Below the pieces are notes generated by a model, which saw only the letters and a list, made by a program, of their open reading frames with translations, was not told the DNA's origin and made no database searches. Below are positions 36,547-47,730 of a stretch of 64,000 nucleotides of DNA, piece by piece (the first letter of the stretch is position 1; each line of letters begins with the position of its first letter). The position numbers and the translations under genes were made by a program. This DNA comes from Monocercomonoides exilis (Eukaryota; Preaxostyla; Oxymonadida; Polymastigidae): contig LSRY02000034.1 in NCBI GenBank assembly GCA_001643675.2, forward strand, positions 1,028,501-1,092,500. The letters run 5' to 3'.

Positions 36547-37800
36547 TTCTGCGATCTTCTCTTATTTTTTTTCCTTTATAGTAATTTCTTGTAAACTGAA
36601 ACAATTATTTGAACATGTGGCAGAAGAGGGAAACTTACCATTCATTTTCACAAAAAAACAAATAATTTTTCATTCCAGTAATTGGTTGATCTCCCCATTG
36701 TAGTTCTTTTATTTCCTTGTGTCTGAAAGATTTATTCACAAAAAATACATGTTTCATATCAACAGAGAAATAAATAAAGAATTCAATTATTAAAAATAAT
36801 AAAAAACGAAATTAGAAAACATTTTTTTTTCAACAGAAAACAAACCACAAAAAAAATTTTTTTATTTCGTTTTTTGTTTAAATATTCACAACAGACAAAG
36901 TTAAAAATTAAACAGATGACTTCATTAAAGGAGAAGATGCTGATGTGTAATTATTGTTGGAAATAAAAATGTCGGTATTATCATTATCAGTGTCAAATAA
37001 ATAAGAATAATAATTCGAACAAAAAAAATCAATTAATTCATGAAAATTTTTCAAAGTTTTATTTCCAAGATTATTATTTATTTATCTCGTCAAAAACCCA
37101 AATTCGCGATCAGATTCGCTTTTCCTGTGATGTTCAGCTAAAAACGATAGAGAGCATTGTTTGTTTTTGAATAAAACTGAATTCTTTGAAAATACAGCAT
37201 GAAAAATATGCGAGTTTCGGAAATGAGGTCCATTATCACAATAAAAATAAAAACAATCAATATTAAAAAAATATTAAATTTTCACAACTTATACAAACTT
37301 TCTATAATAAATCTGTAATCATGAGAAGTATCTTAGTTAAAAAATTAATGCAATATTTATTCTAAGAACCAGTACCGTCAACAATAAAAACAATATAATA
37401 TAGATGTGAAATCTATCTCTTCTGGTAAAATTTTTTTCCAGTTTCGTTGTTAGAGATGGGGAGAGCCCTATTCTCTTTGAAATTTTTCAAAAAAATGCAT
37501 TCTTTTGGTTTTAAATTATTTCTTTTCAAATAATAAAGATCTCTTCGACTTTGCTTCATTTTTTTATGTTCATCTATCAAATTTTTTTTTCTTTTTCTTT
37601 TTCAGTTTACTCTTTCATTTTTCTTTTCAAATCTCTTTCTTTTTCTTCTGAATACTTTCCTCTCATACATATTTCACACAAATCAGTCCGTTTCTTGGCT
37701 TTATTGAAATGCTTCTTTTTTAATAAGACGTGGAAAAAACTATTTTTATTTCGATATCATTCTTAATTTCATTAAATAATTGCTTTTTTTGCTTTTTCAA
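36547..37800. other. possible coding fragments, no gene resolved
   Basis: The minus strand shows two short exon-like stretches: about 36600-36730 (HKEIKELQWGDQPITGM, ending at a GTAAGT donor) and about 36917-37078 (open frame ending LMKSSV and TAA). I could not connect them into one reading frame. The rest (37080-37800) holds nothing recognisable. Confidence 0.3.
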
Positions 37801-39010
37801 TTATGCTCTTTTCATTTGGAAAAAATACTTGATTTTTCTTTTTCTTTTTCTTATCATCTCCTTGTTCCTTTTTTTATCATCAATTTTTTCTTCCTTTTCT
37901 TTATCTTTTCTTTCAATTTCTCTTTTACAATCCTTTTCATAATGTGAATTGTCGCTCTCTTGATATTCATGTTCTCCACTAGTCGAAGAATGAATAATCG
38001 ACGGAGCATTTATTGGATTTTCTCTTATCTTTTTGTTATTATCATTTTCCTTTTTTTTTAAGTTTCTTTTTTTAATGTTTTTCAATTCACAATCAACATA
38101 ATTATCTTTTCCTTTTTTATTTTCGTTATCAATTGCTAAATTCGACGTTTCGGTCAAATCATTGTGACATGTGGAAAAAGAAGATGAATGATTCTTTTTC
38201 TGGTAATCGTGACGACTTTTTGATGATTGATCCTTACATGAAGATGAGGAACTATATGATCTTCTTGAAAAAATCATAATAATTTTATTCGTATCATCGA
38301 AAAAGCAAAAAATCCATACAAAAACAAACGAAATATTTCAATCATACCAACCTTTTTTAACTCTTCTTCCATTTTCGCAGCTGCAGAAACTGTGGTGACT
38401 AAGCCAGTTTTCGACTTGGCTGTTATCTTTCTCAGCTTATAACAAATAACATGAAAATGTGAATTAATCATCCAACGTAAGAAATAATATAAATAGAATA
38501 CCTGATTCATCGAAACCATTGTTTGCTTCTGGACTTGAGCCATACATTTCGACTTTGGCCTTATCTCTGGAATAGTAGTATTCTCCCCGAGATACTGCAA
38601 AACCAAAGCTTGACAATTCTTTTATTGACAAAACAGAAGAAATACGTGTTAACAGATTCAAGCGATCTTTTTTTGAAGTGACTTTATAATATTTCGATAG
38701 ATTGTTTTCAATTTTTTCAATTTTCTCTGTTAGAAATAAAATATTGCTAGAAATTTATTAATATTTGAAATTAGAGAATGACAATAAAGACAATAACATT
38801 ATGAAATAACAACAAACTCTGGAAAATGGTTTCGATGGCTTCCCGAAATGGTTTTCCATTTTTAAAGTTGAAAAGAAAGTGCATCAAGCACCCTTCCGGA
38901 TCGTCAGGATCCAAATGCTTAACACTATTTAGTATCAAGCTTGCTTGCCTCCTTTTTGTTGCACGCGGCTTTGCAAAATATGAATGTTCAGTTATATTTA
39001 TGTTCATCAT
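37801..39010 (-). CDS. four-exon basic protein, unknown function
   Basis: Exons 38818-39010, 38502-38726, 38320-38419 and 37801-38263. The introns (91, 82 and 56 nt) are GT..AG, phases are consistent, and the total is 326 residues with ATG at 39010 and TAA. The N-terminal 65 residues (SLILNSVKHLDPDDPEGCLM, GKPFREAIETIFQ) and residues 66-140 (SKKDRLNLLTRISSVLSIKEL) look globular and helical. The C-terminal half is Lys/Glu/Asn/Ser-rich and disordered, ending in a very basic KRKRKIKYFFQMKRA that could act as a nuclear-localisation signal. No family recognised. The third intron is the least certain: several nearby donors exist, and only GTATGG keeps the long C-terminal frame. Confidence 0.6.
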
Positions 39011-39224
39011 TTTTCTAATGGTTCAGAAAATTGAAAAAAGAAAATTAATTCATTGAAGTCAAAGAATAAAGCAAAAGAGGAATGATCCAAAAAGTATAAA
39101 TGAAAGAGAGATTGAGATTGAGCTGAACAAAATCTAACAGTATCAGAACACCCTTTGTTATATTAACAGTTAGATGAAGCAAAAGCAAATAGGCGATTTT
39201 TTATTTTTTTGATATCATTAAAAA

Positions 39225-39478
39225 GATCAAAAATCGAAAGTATAATATATGGCTGATCCTTTTTGAAATCATACTTTCGTTCGAGTTTTGATCAAAAAAT
39301 TAATCTCAATGGGATTTGTGTCAAATTTTGTTTTTGTAATAGCAATATCATAAACAACATGTATAAACAGTTTGAGTTCAATTTTTCAAAATCCCATTGA
39401 GATTAAAATTCTGATCAAAACTCGAATGAAAGTGTGATTTCAAAAAGGATCAGCCATATATTGTGGTATTTTTTGATC
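39225..39478. repeat. imperfect fold-back inverted repeat (about 90-bp arms)
   Basis: Left arm 39225-39315 and right arm 39388-39478 are near reverse complements. Matched blocks include GGCTGATCCTTTTTGAAATC against GATTTCAAAAAGGATCAGCC, and TTAATCTCAATGGGATTT against AAATCCCATTGAGATTA. The spacer is about 72 nt. The transcript would form a long hairpin. It lacks coding capacity, which fits a fold-back MITE or a small-RNA precursor. Confidence 0.88.
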
Positions 39479-39519
39479 AAAGAGAAAAATTGATTTTTCA
39501 CAAGTATTTACACCAAAAA

Positions 39520-39640
39520 TAATTCATATTCGAAAAAAAATAATTCGATTTCGGAAATAATTATTTAATCGAAAAATAATAATTTGAATTCGTAATTTAT
39601 TAATTCGAATTCGGAAAAGAATAATTCAATTTTGAAATTT
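39520..39640. repeat. degenerate AATAATTCGAATTCGG-type repeats
   Basis: Several imperfect copies of an AT-rich unit containing AATTCGAATTC-like palindromes occur in succession. The short period is irregular. Confidence 0.5.
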
Positions 39641-39722
39641 ATTTAAAACTGAAATTTTTAATTTTTTTGGATGGATTTCGGAAAATGTCAAGTTAATTTT
39701 TTACCAGTCAAATATTAAAACT

Positions 39723-39723
<1 letters not shown>

Positions 39724-39759
<36 letters not shown>
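39724..39759. repeat. 36-nt poly-A homopolymer
   Basis: Uninterrupted A run just right of the inverted-repeat element. Confidence 0.93.
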
Positions 39760-39761
<2 letters not shown>

Positions 39762-40157
39762 GAAGTTTCAAGACTAACTTAACAATACCGGTAATTGGAA
39801 AATAAAAACAAAAAACATTAGAAAAGTTTGAGATATGAAAAATTAAATTTTTTTTGACTTTCTAAAAATGACAATAGTTTGTCATCTTTAATTTCTTTGG
39901 CTTTAACATCACAAAATCATCATTTAAGTTTCGTGCTTCAGCTTCAACAGCAAAACAAAAGATAAAACTGTGGAAAAGGAAATATTTTCAAGAATAACAA
40001 TTGATTCAAATTCGTTATCTCTCTCTATTCTCCTGATTATTTGGAGTTCAAATTTTCTTCTCTATACCATTTGTTTTTCAACTATAATTTTCTATTATTA
40101 TTTCTTTCACATTATCATTCTGCATACTCCCTCTATCGCTCCTTAATCACCAAATGA

Positions 40158-40835
40158 ATACATTCCACTCATCCTGCACTTTCTCTTTTTCTACTTTTAT
40201 TTCTTTTCTTTATTTCCCCCCTTTTCATCTTCATCTTTCTCGCTGACTGCTCCCTCGCCCTCCACTCCTCTAACATCACCGACATCACCTCCACTTCCAC
40301 TCCCAAAATCTGTGTCCTCTCCTCTGCCACCTCCCCCGCCCTCTCCCTCTCCCTCACCAACTGCACCATCACCAACATCAACTCAGAACAGTTGAGCCAA
40401 CAGACTGCCACAGATGGCGGGTGCATCTCATTCGCCTCATCCGTCTCTGACAATACGTTTTTGGTGAGTGACATCTCCTTCTCCACCTGCTCTGTGAGCG
40501 AGGATGCAAGTTCTGGAGGAAGAGGTGGGGCACTCATGATCGAGTTCAATGAAGGCTCACAAGTGTCAGAATCTTCCTTTTCCATTACCAATATCGTGTT
40601 TTCATCCAACAAGGCCAGTGTCGGAAGAGATGTGTATTTTGTGTGTGAATCATTTGTCGCTTCTGTGAAAGAGCCCATGTTCGCATTCATGGGAAACATC
40701 ACTCAGAAAGACAACTCGGTTGTTGGACATGATAGAAGCAACTGGAATGTCAATTTGTTTATATTTCTCGACTGTTATACAGCTGACGATGAATATGCGA
40801 ATGATCATCTTGGCATCAAAGCAATGTATTGCTGA
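40158..40835 (+). pseudogene. beta-helix (pectin-lyase-like) surface-protein fragment
   Basis: Open frame without a start codon: a TGA lies immediately upstream at 40155. It starts with a hydrophobic Leu/Phe-rich stretch resembling a signal peptide or TM segment, followed by the pattern of right-handed beta-helix adhesin-like proteins: SNITDITS, LTNCTITNI, DGGCISFASS, FLVSDISFSTCSVSE, GGRGGALMIEF, SSFSITNIVFSSNKASVGRDVYFVC. Short Ser/Thr/Asn strands with GG and NKA..GRD spacing are typical. The frame ends at KAMYC with TGA and no further repeats follow, so it is 5'- and 3'-truncated. It belongs to a surface-protein family I recall as expanded in oxymonads. GC is clearly higher than the flanks. 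Confidence 0.55.
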
Positions 40836-41109
40836 CTATCAAAGATGTCCTGCAAGAGGACACACAATACGACGAGACTTCAGAAAAATGTGGAGTTCAT
40901 TTAGCTGATATTATTTCATGAGCTGACTTGTCGGTGAATTTATGTGCAAAAGAAGGCAAAGTCGAAGAAAGTTGGGGGGATGGCACACAAAATAGAAGAA
41001 AACATCTCACATGTGCATTTGATGAAATCAACATTGCTTGTCGGGCATTTATTCTCTTCTTTCATAGAATTTTCTGTTAAATATGCCTTTTCAAATAAAT
41101 AAGTTTCCC

Positions 41110-41545
41110 TCATTGTTTCATCTTCTGCGACTTTTTGAAGGCATGTGGCCTTGCGAAATCTCTCGAAAACAATCCCTGCAACTGTTTTTTCAAAGAAATC
41201 TTTTCCAATCTTGTACTTTCTTCTTCCTGTAATTCTTTCAATCTCAAAACAAATAATGCAGAGGCAACCTTCATGGATTGTGTGCCCGATGATCGGTTAT
41301 TCTTGATTTGACATTGAATCACTTCCGTTGACATATAATTTCAGCTGATATTCTACGATAGAATAAATATTCGTTTTGTGCTTTACAAAAGAAAATAAAA
41401 GATGAGGCATGGCGCTGCATTTGACAGGAGTTGAATGAATTTGAATAAACATTATTTTTGCTGTTCGTTGAAGAAGACGTAGAGGAAGAAGTCTATTTGT
41501 ATGAAATGAAATCAATTCGTTCAAATTACATTTATTCATCATCAA
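41110..41545 (-). pseudogene. unidentified coding remnant
   Basis: Two overlapping minus-strand frames (41297-41545 and 41110-41334). The first reads LLFSFVKHKTNIYSIVEYQLKLYVNG and stops; the second reads a Lys/Glu/Leu helical segment (LKELQEEESTRLEKISLKKQ). They could be one gene broken by a frameshift, but I recognise no family. Confidence 0.25.
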
Positions 41546-41699
41546 AATTGTGAATGAAAAATGAAGACTTGTTCAGTGATTGATTGATTAACTGAGACAA
41601 TAAAAAGCGAAACAAACATTTTACGGTTCAATATCGTGGCTCTTCTGATTGAGCTGTATTAATACATCAGAGGGTTGATGCCCCGATCCAACTTTAAGT

Positions 41700-42400
41700 T
41701 AAATGAGCAGCAAAGAAGAAGGCGAAGAAGGCGAAGAAGATGAGATGATAATGAATTATGAATTGAATCCAAAGCTTTTTTATATAGAAGTTGAATTAAA
41801 CTTGTGTGATGTCGATGAGATATTATTTGTTATTCAATAAGTTGATTTGAGATAGAGCGAATAATCGCAATCACAACATTTGTGGCAAGCTGGCTGAAAT
41901 TAATTGATAAAGACTGAAATAGGAACATCAGCGACTGACTCTGAGTTGATATCCCGTCTTTGCTTAAGAAATAGAAGATTACACTGTTCTGTTGGAGCTG
42001 ATTTTTCAAACATAATGAATATCTTTCAAGGATATTGGCAAAAAAGAATTCGAAGAAGTCGCTGAAGAAGCAGAGGAAGATGAAGAAGGCGAAGATGATG
42101 AAGGTGTGAAGGTGAAGAAAAAGAATTAGAAAAAGTATTTATTTTTGGGCTTTGAGCTATTTTCGGAATAAAATCGCTTTGTTTGTCAAGAGAAGAGCGA
42201 AGAAGGAACGTGCTTGGGAAAAGAGAACCCAATGAAGAAATTATTTGGAAGCTGGGTGTCGTTGCGGCTTCATATAGAGAAGGAAGAACGACGCTGGAAG
42301 AAGAAGAAGTCGAAGTTGGAGTAGTTGCAGATGAAGGAGAAGGAGAAGGAGAAGGAGAAGGAGAAGGAGAAGAAGAAGGAGAAGAAAAAAGAGGAGGAGA
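41700..42400. repeat. GAA-rich microsatellite region
   Basis: Several GAAGAA and GAAGGA arrays (for example 41714-41740, 42054-42120 and 42296-42395). Frames across them encode only Glu/Lys/Gly or Leu/Ser runs and are not called as genes. Confidence 0.6.
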
Positions 42401-42768
42401 AGAAGGTCAGGAAATGCATCAGAAGGAAAGGATGGATGTGCTTCTCCTTTCAAATCGTGTAGCGTTTATGTATGACTTCTTTCTCTGCCTGCACAACTGT
42501 CTGAATGTATTCCATTCCTCTCTCAAAAACTGCCTTTGCTAGCGTATGCACAACTATATGTATTTTTGAAGACATATTTTTTGCTGTCCTGCTCTTTTCT
42601 GATCTCTCTCCTAATCGCAGCAACGGTTGGCCACATGAAAACAGGATGAAAATATTTCCTCTTGCATTATTCACTTACACTTTCACTGCTCAATGATGTG
42701 AAGGATTCTGTATCATCTGAGGAATAAGAAGAATTACAAGACGTTGGATATGAAGATGAAATATCCGA

Positions 42769-43865
42769 TTAATTGTGAAGTGCACAATAAAAATGTGTTG
42801 TATCAGAGGAAGATGAAGATAACATTAATAATTCCTCTTCGCTTTCACTTTCTCTCTCCTTCCTCTTTCTCTCCCCCTTCTTCATCTTATCTCCATCTTT
42901 ATTTCCATCACTTCCCTTCTCTCTGCACGCACGCCTTCTCCAAAACCCCTCTTCCATCAGCGCTTCTGTCTCTTCGCTCTGTACAACCCACTCTTCACAC
43001 AGCTCCCTGCTTTTCACATTATACCTCGGTGAAACCACTGCTGCCACCCTGTTCAAAAATGTCATTCAAACAGACAATACAATACGATCACATTTGTACT
43101 CCGCTCCTCCTCTTCTGCAATTGCTCCATTTCCAGTGCTCTTCCGTTCTTTGCTGTTACAACATCTCTTCTTCTCGTTCTTCTTTGGAATCTTCATTTCA
43201 ATCAGCCATTCTATTGCCTCATTTTCATCTCTCTTCCATCTTCTTTATCATCATCTCCACAATATGCTCTTTTCAGTAGTGGAAGCGCAATCGACAGAAT
43301 TCCCCTGAACTTCATCAGCATCTCATAGAGCGAGTTGACACACGTCACCGCCACGAAATACGCTGCCAGCGCCAACAGAACACATGGCAGCACATCATTC
43401 GGTAACTACATCACATTCACAAAAAAATAGAGCAGGCAATATTATGTACTTCACAGCCTCCAGATGCTCTGCTGCCACATGCGCTCAAAAGATCGTGGTG
43501 CAATGTAATTGACCAGATGCTGCAGGGTGCAGCGCCTCTCCACACACGCGCTCCATCAGCGACCCCGAAGCAAACGAAGGTATCATTATACCTGCGGGAA
43601 CAGCCTGCGAAATTGACATCTGCTGGGATGCATGTTTCACAACCAGGCACGCACACATACTCCGCTCCCAAGTCTCACATACCTGCAGCAATACCTCAGT
43701 CTGCACATATGCCTGTAGCAGTGCCTTAAACAGTATCGTGTCGTCTGTCCCAATGTCTATCCCTGTCGAGAACACAAATGAAGAAGTCGAAAAAGAGGCA
43801 GAATGGTGCGAAAATGTTTCTATTCGTCGGGTTCTGATTGAGAATAAAAAAAAGAGGAAACGCAT
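42769..43865 (-). pseudogene. unidentified multi-exon coding remnant
   Basis: The minus strand has protein-like stretches in changing frames: GIDIGTDDTILFKALLQAYV (near 43750), YNDTFVCFGVADGARVW (43580), VLPCVLLALAAYFVAVTCVN (43370), and VAAVVSPRYNVKSRELCEEW after an AG acceptor near 43050, ending in a Lys/Glu-rich tail. GC is higher than in the flanks. I could not assemble a continuous gene with consistent splice phases, so I call it a remnant. Its strand and composition match the CFAP65-like pseudogene at 47.7-51.8 kb, but no shared domain is seen. Confidence 0.3.
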
Positions 43866-44094
43866 TATTTCACAAAAATATCAAAAGAAAATAATTAAAA
43901 AAATATTGAAAATATAATAATTCATGCCTTTGAATTCTTCAATCCCAGTGTTTTAGATCAAACAAATTTATTATAATCGACTCAATTTTCTTTCTTCTCT
44001 TCCTCTTCTTCTACGGTAGCATCGCAATTATCAAATCCAAAGACCACCTCCCTGATTAACTTCCTTCCTTCATTCTTTTCCATCCCTCCCTCTC

Positions 44095-44783
44095 TCTCAT
44101 TCACCCTTCTCACTCTTCTCACTCTTCTCGATAAGCTCCAACAATTCTTTGCCTGTTAAAACACTTGCAAAATGAAGAGGAAACTGCTGCATCGATGAAA
44201 GCTGTTAGAATACAAAGTGGAAGAACATTCAGTCAATGAGCGGAAAAATGAGAGAAGGAAGAGAGAAGGAAGGATAATGGAAGAGTGATAATTGATGAGA
44301 AGCATTTTGCATGTGCTCTGATTGCATGCACCTGCCGCAAATGAAAAGAGTTGAGAATTCTCATTCGCAAGTCAGTGCAGCTCGAGATTACTCCTGAAGA
44401 GATGGCTATATAACAGAGAAGATGCAGATATTCAGAAAGAAGAAGAGGAGGTGAAATTGCAAGAGAAGATGCGTTTGATAGTCAAATGAATTTTTCACAA
44501 ACAGAAATACCAAATTGTCAACGTCAAGCTTGCTGTTTGATAACATTCCAAATTCTTTCAGAGCAGAATTCAGATGCAGCTGGACAGAAAATTGTTTGAT
44601 ATCCGAAAAGTATTCAATAATTGAATGTCTCGTTGTTGGCGTTTCTCCACTCTTTTGAAGCAATAGCGGAATCAGAAATAGAATTTCGTCGCTTTCCATG
44701 TCTGTCTGGCCAGTCCGAGCAACAGGAAAATCTAACAAATAAAACCAATATATTGGGGTTTTCCTTTTTTTCGTTGAATTCTT

Positions 44784-44846
<63 letters not shown>

Positions 44847-45190
44847 GTGATTAATATCCTTCCCCTTGGTTGGCAAGCCACTTTCCTTGTCAAAAAAATA
44901 CCACAAACTGCTCCCCCTGCCTAGCATTCCAAAATACTATATTATTTTGTGCAGATTTTGTCCTTCACAGAATTCCATCCATAAATCTTCATTCAACAAA
45001 ATATCAGTTGAATTTGTTTTCATCTCTTGCTCCAAATAAAAAAATCATATATCTTGCGTAACTTCATTTATTTCCAAATTGCTATACAATAATCTGCTCC
45101 GTTTTCATCGTGTTGCTCTCCAAAGCGGAGATTGGCCATTTCAACAATAAGCAGGATTTCTGGACTCTGGAGAGGATACAGATAGAAATA
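44095..45190 (-). pseudogene. unidentified coding remnant around a poly-T tract
   Basis: Minus-strand segments read SPEILLIVEMANLRFGEQHD (about 45160), DFPVARTGQTDMESDEIL through ALKEFGMLSNSKLDVDN (44735-44516), and QQFPLHFASVLTGKELLELI ending in TGA (44190-44110). Intron-like gaps and a 61-nt poly-T separate them. The order is plausible for one multi-exon gene, but exon borders and function are unresolved. Confidence 0.3.
44785..44845. repeat. 61-nt poly-T homopolymer
   Basis: Uninterrupted T run inside the minus-strand coding remnant, probably intronic. Confidence 0.95.
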
Positions 45191-45740
45191 TCTTCACAAC
45201 ATATAGAACAATATAAATTACATACATTATGTCTTTTTGCGTCTAAATAAAATTGTTGTATTCCCGTTGGTCTTCCAATTACAAAAATTATGATTTAGAA
45301 TTTCAAAATTGTTACAACTCCACCATTTCTTGTTACCTCCATAGGAAATAATATTCCTAGTTCTATAGTAAATGTTCATCCACAGAATTCTCATTTTGTT
45401 AGCCTATGTCCCTTTTGAAACATCCAATTGGATCAATACTTCCATAATAACAAACCAAAATAAGATTAATAATTATTTCTTTTTGTAATTCTTTGTCAAA
45501 ATGCCAAAACAAAAAAGGAAGGTGCGAACAGGTATATTTTCTTGAATATTTTGAGTATTGATTTTGCACCAATTTACTTCTATCCAAACATATTTGAATT
45601 CAATGTGAATATCATAGTGGTGTTGTTTTCTTGTTCAATTTTTTTTTAAAAATGCAGGCAACTGGTGCCACAAAAAAGTTCAATAGTCTGCATTCATTTT
45701 TGCATTTTAATTCTTGTCTATTGAATTTCTTTCTTTGAAG
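45191..45740. other. intergenic, nothing recognised
   Basis: AT-rich sequence upstream of helical-repeat copy 3. The upstream exon expected from the AG acceptor at 45739-45740 was not found. Confidence 0.35.
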
Positions 45741-47063
45741 AATTATATTCAAAACTGGAGCATTGCAGCGAGGATGAGCAGAAACAGAAAATCTTTGAAA
45801 TGAATGAAAAGATGGAGTTAATGGGCAAAGAAGAATTCAAATCTGTTTTCACAAAAGAACTATTCGATAAAATGCACAAGATGATTGAAGAAAAGGAAAT
45901 TTCAATTGAAAATGCAATTTTGTTGCTAAAGCGCATTGGATATTTAAAAATTATCAAAGGAATCCCAGATTTTCGATTTAACTGTTTTTTACTCAACGAA
46001 AGAATTGAAAGGATGATTTTGGAAGAAGAAAAGAAAAAAGAAGAAAAGAATGAGAAACTTTTGATTGATCTTTGCGAATACTATTTATTGAGCAAAGAGT
46101 GTTCTTTCCCAGAAAATATAATAAGCATTTGAACGCGTTGCCTTCTGAAAGCTGCATTGAACAAGGAGGAAAACGAGGAATCGCAAAAAGAAGTGGAAAT
46201 GGCTTTCATAGCTTTAAGTCACATTAGCCAATATTGCGTATGTTCACTTCTTTTTCATTTTTGAAGTTATTTATTTGTTTTTCTTGTATTTTTATAAGGA
46301 AATTGAACAAAAACTGTACTTGAAGGAAATCAAAGAAATCATCAAATATCACCAGGAACATCACAATCTGACTCAACTCGCCTATCAGTGTGCTTGGCAG
46401 TTTTTGATAAAAAGATTTAACAATGACAAAAGCTTGGAAGAAGTGATTACAAATGAACTTTATTTTGCAAGAGAAGCAGCAAAAGAACAGAAAGAGCTAG
46501 TAAAGAGTGTGGATTTTAAGAGGAAAGAAGATGAAAGAGGAAAAGAAACAAAAGAAGAGCTTGCTTTATCAAGATGGATCGATGTAATTGTAAATTTCTT
46601 GTCATGGTTCAAATTGAGAAATGAAGAACTTGCTGGGCTCATCAGCAGCATTGTTCAGGTGTTTCGAGAATCAAGAGATAATTACCCAGATACAAGCAAT
46701 GAATGCATAATTTCTTTAAGACATGCAGCAAGAAATAGAAATGTGAAAATTGATACTTTTGCAAGGGAAGGAGTCATCATTTTGTTTTCAGAAGAAATGA
46801 AACAAGCATCTTTGAATGATGAAATTATGTGGAATTGCTTGCTTTTCTTTTTGAATATTACGGAAAAATTGAAAAAAGAGGAAGATGATGAATTGGAAGA
46901 AGAAGAAAGAAAAGAATCAAAAAAGAAAGTGCTTGAAAAGATGGAAGAAGAAGGATACGAAGAAATTATTCTAAGCTTTTATGAAAGATTTGATTTTCTT
47001 CGCAAAAAATATTATTGTGACGATTTATCATTGAATATTTCAGATTATTTTGCATTCGTTTGA
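45741..47063 (+). pseudogene. helical-repeat family protein (copy 3, one nonsense codon)
   Basis: Segments 45741-46237 and 46299-47063 are separated by a 61-nt GT..AG intron (phase 0) at the same site as in copy 1. Motifs: HCSEDEQKQKIFEMNEKME, FTKELFDKMHKMIEEKE, ILLLKRIGY, ILEEEKKKEEKNEKLLIDLCEY, then LTQLAYQCAWQFLIKRFNND, KSLEEVITNELYFARE and MEEEGYEE. An in-frame TGA at 46130-46132 sits where copy 2 has the Cys of LLSICVSCLL; reading resumes as RCLLKAALNKEENEE without a frame change. This is the only lesion, so inactivation is recent or, less likely, the TGA is read through. It begins at an AG acceptor with no upstream exon located. Confidence 0.7.
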
Positions 47064-47229
47064 AACAAAAGAGCTTTTTCTATTTCTGACTTTTCTGAAA
47101 TTGCATTTGTTCAGCCAGAAGAAGAAACGAAACAGAAGAAGAAGAATTAGAGAGGAAGAATTTGATAACAATCCGAAAAGAGTTTTTTTCAGCGATACGG
47201 GCAACACCAATTCATTCTTCATCTATCTC

Positions 47230-47460
47230 GTTCAACAACTTCTTCAACAACAATTATTCCTTCTCCTTCTCCTTCTTCATCCTCCTCTTCCTCTTCCTCT
47301 TCCTCTTCCTCTTCTTCTTCTTCTTCTTCCTTCTTCTTCTTCTTCTTCTTCTTCCTTCTTCTTCTTCTTCTTCTTCTTCCATTTTCTTCTTCTCCTTCTT
47401 CTTCTTCTTCTTCTTCTTCTTCTTCTTCTTCTTCTTCTTCTTCTCCCGTCATCATTTCCC
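47230..47460. repeat. TTC/CTT trinucleotide microsatellite
   Basis: About 200 bp of nearly pure TTC/TCC repeats. All long frames through it are single-amino-acid runs and are not genes. Confidence 0.93.
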
Positions 47461-47730
47461 CTTCTCCTTCTCTCTCCTTCTCTCCTTCTTTCACCAGCCG
47501 CATAATTAATTCCGCACTTCGGTCAAACGGCCCACCGCCTCTTCCTCCATCGATGCTTCATCTGCTCGAAATGCTGACACCAAAATCTGAAGAGAAAGAC
47601 AAACACGAAGAAGAAATTGAGATTTTGAATTCTTCTTCTTCTTCTGCTGCTACTTCTTTCTTCTTCTGTGTCATCTCCTCCTCCCATGTCTTTTCCTTCT
47701 TCTTCTGCTTCTTCGAATTATTATTCTTCT

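Noticed and set aside
47219-47509. Poly-Ser/Phe/Leu and poly-Glu frames
   Set aside because: Pure TTC/CTT microsatellite; no complexity outside the repeat.
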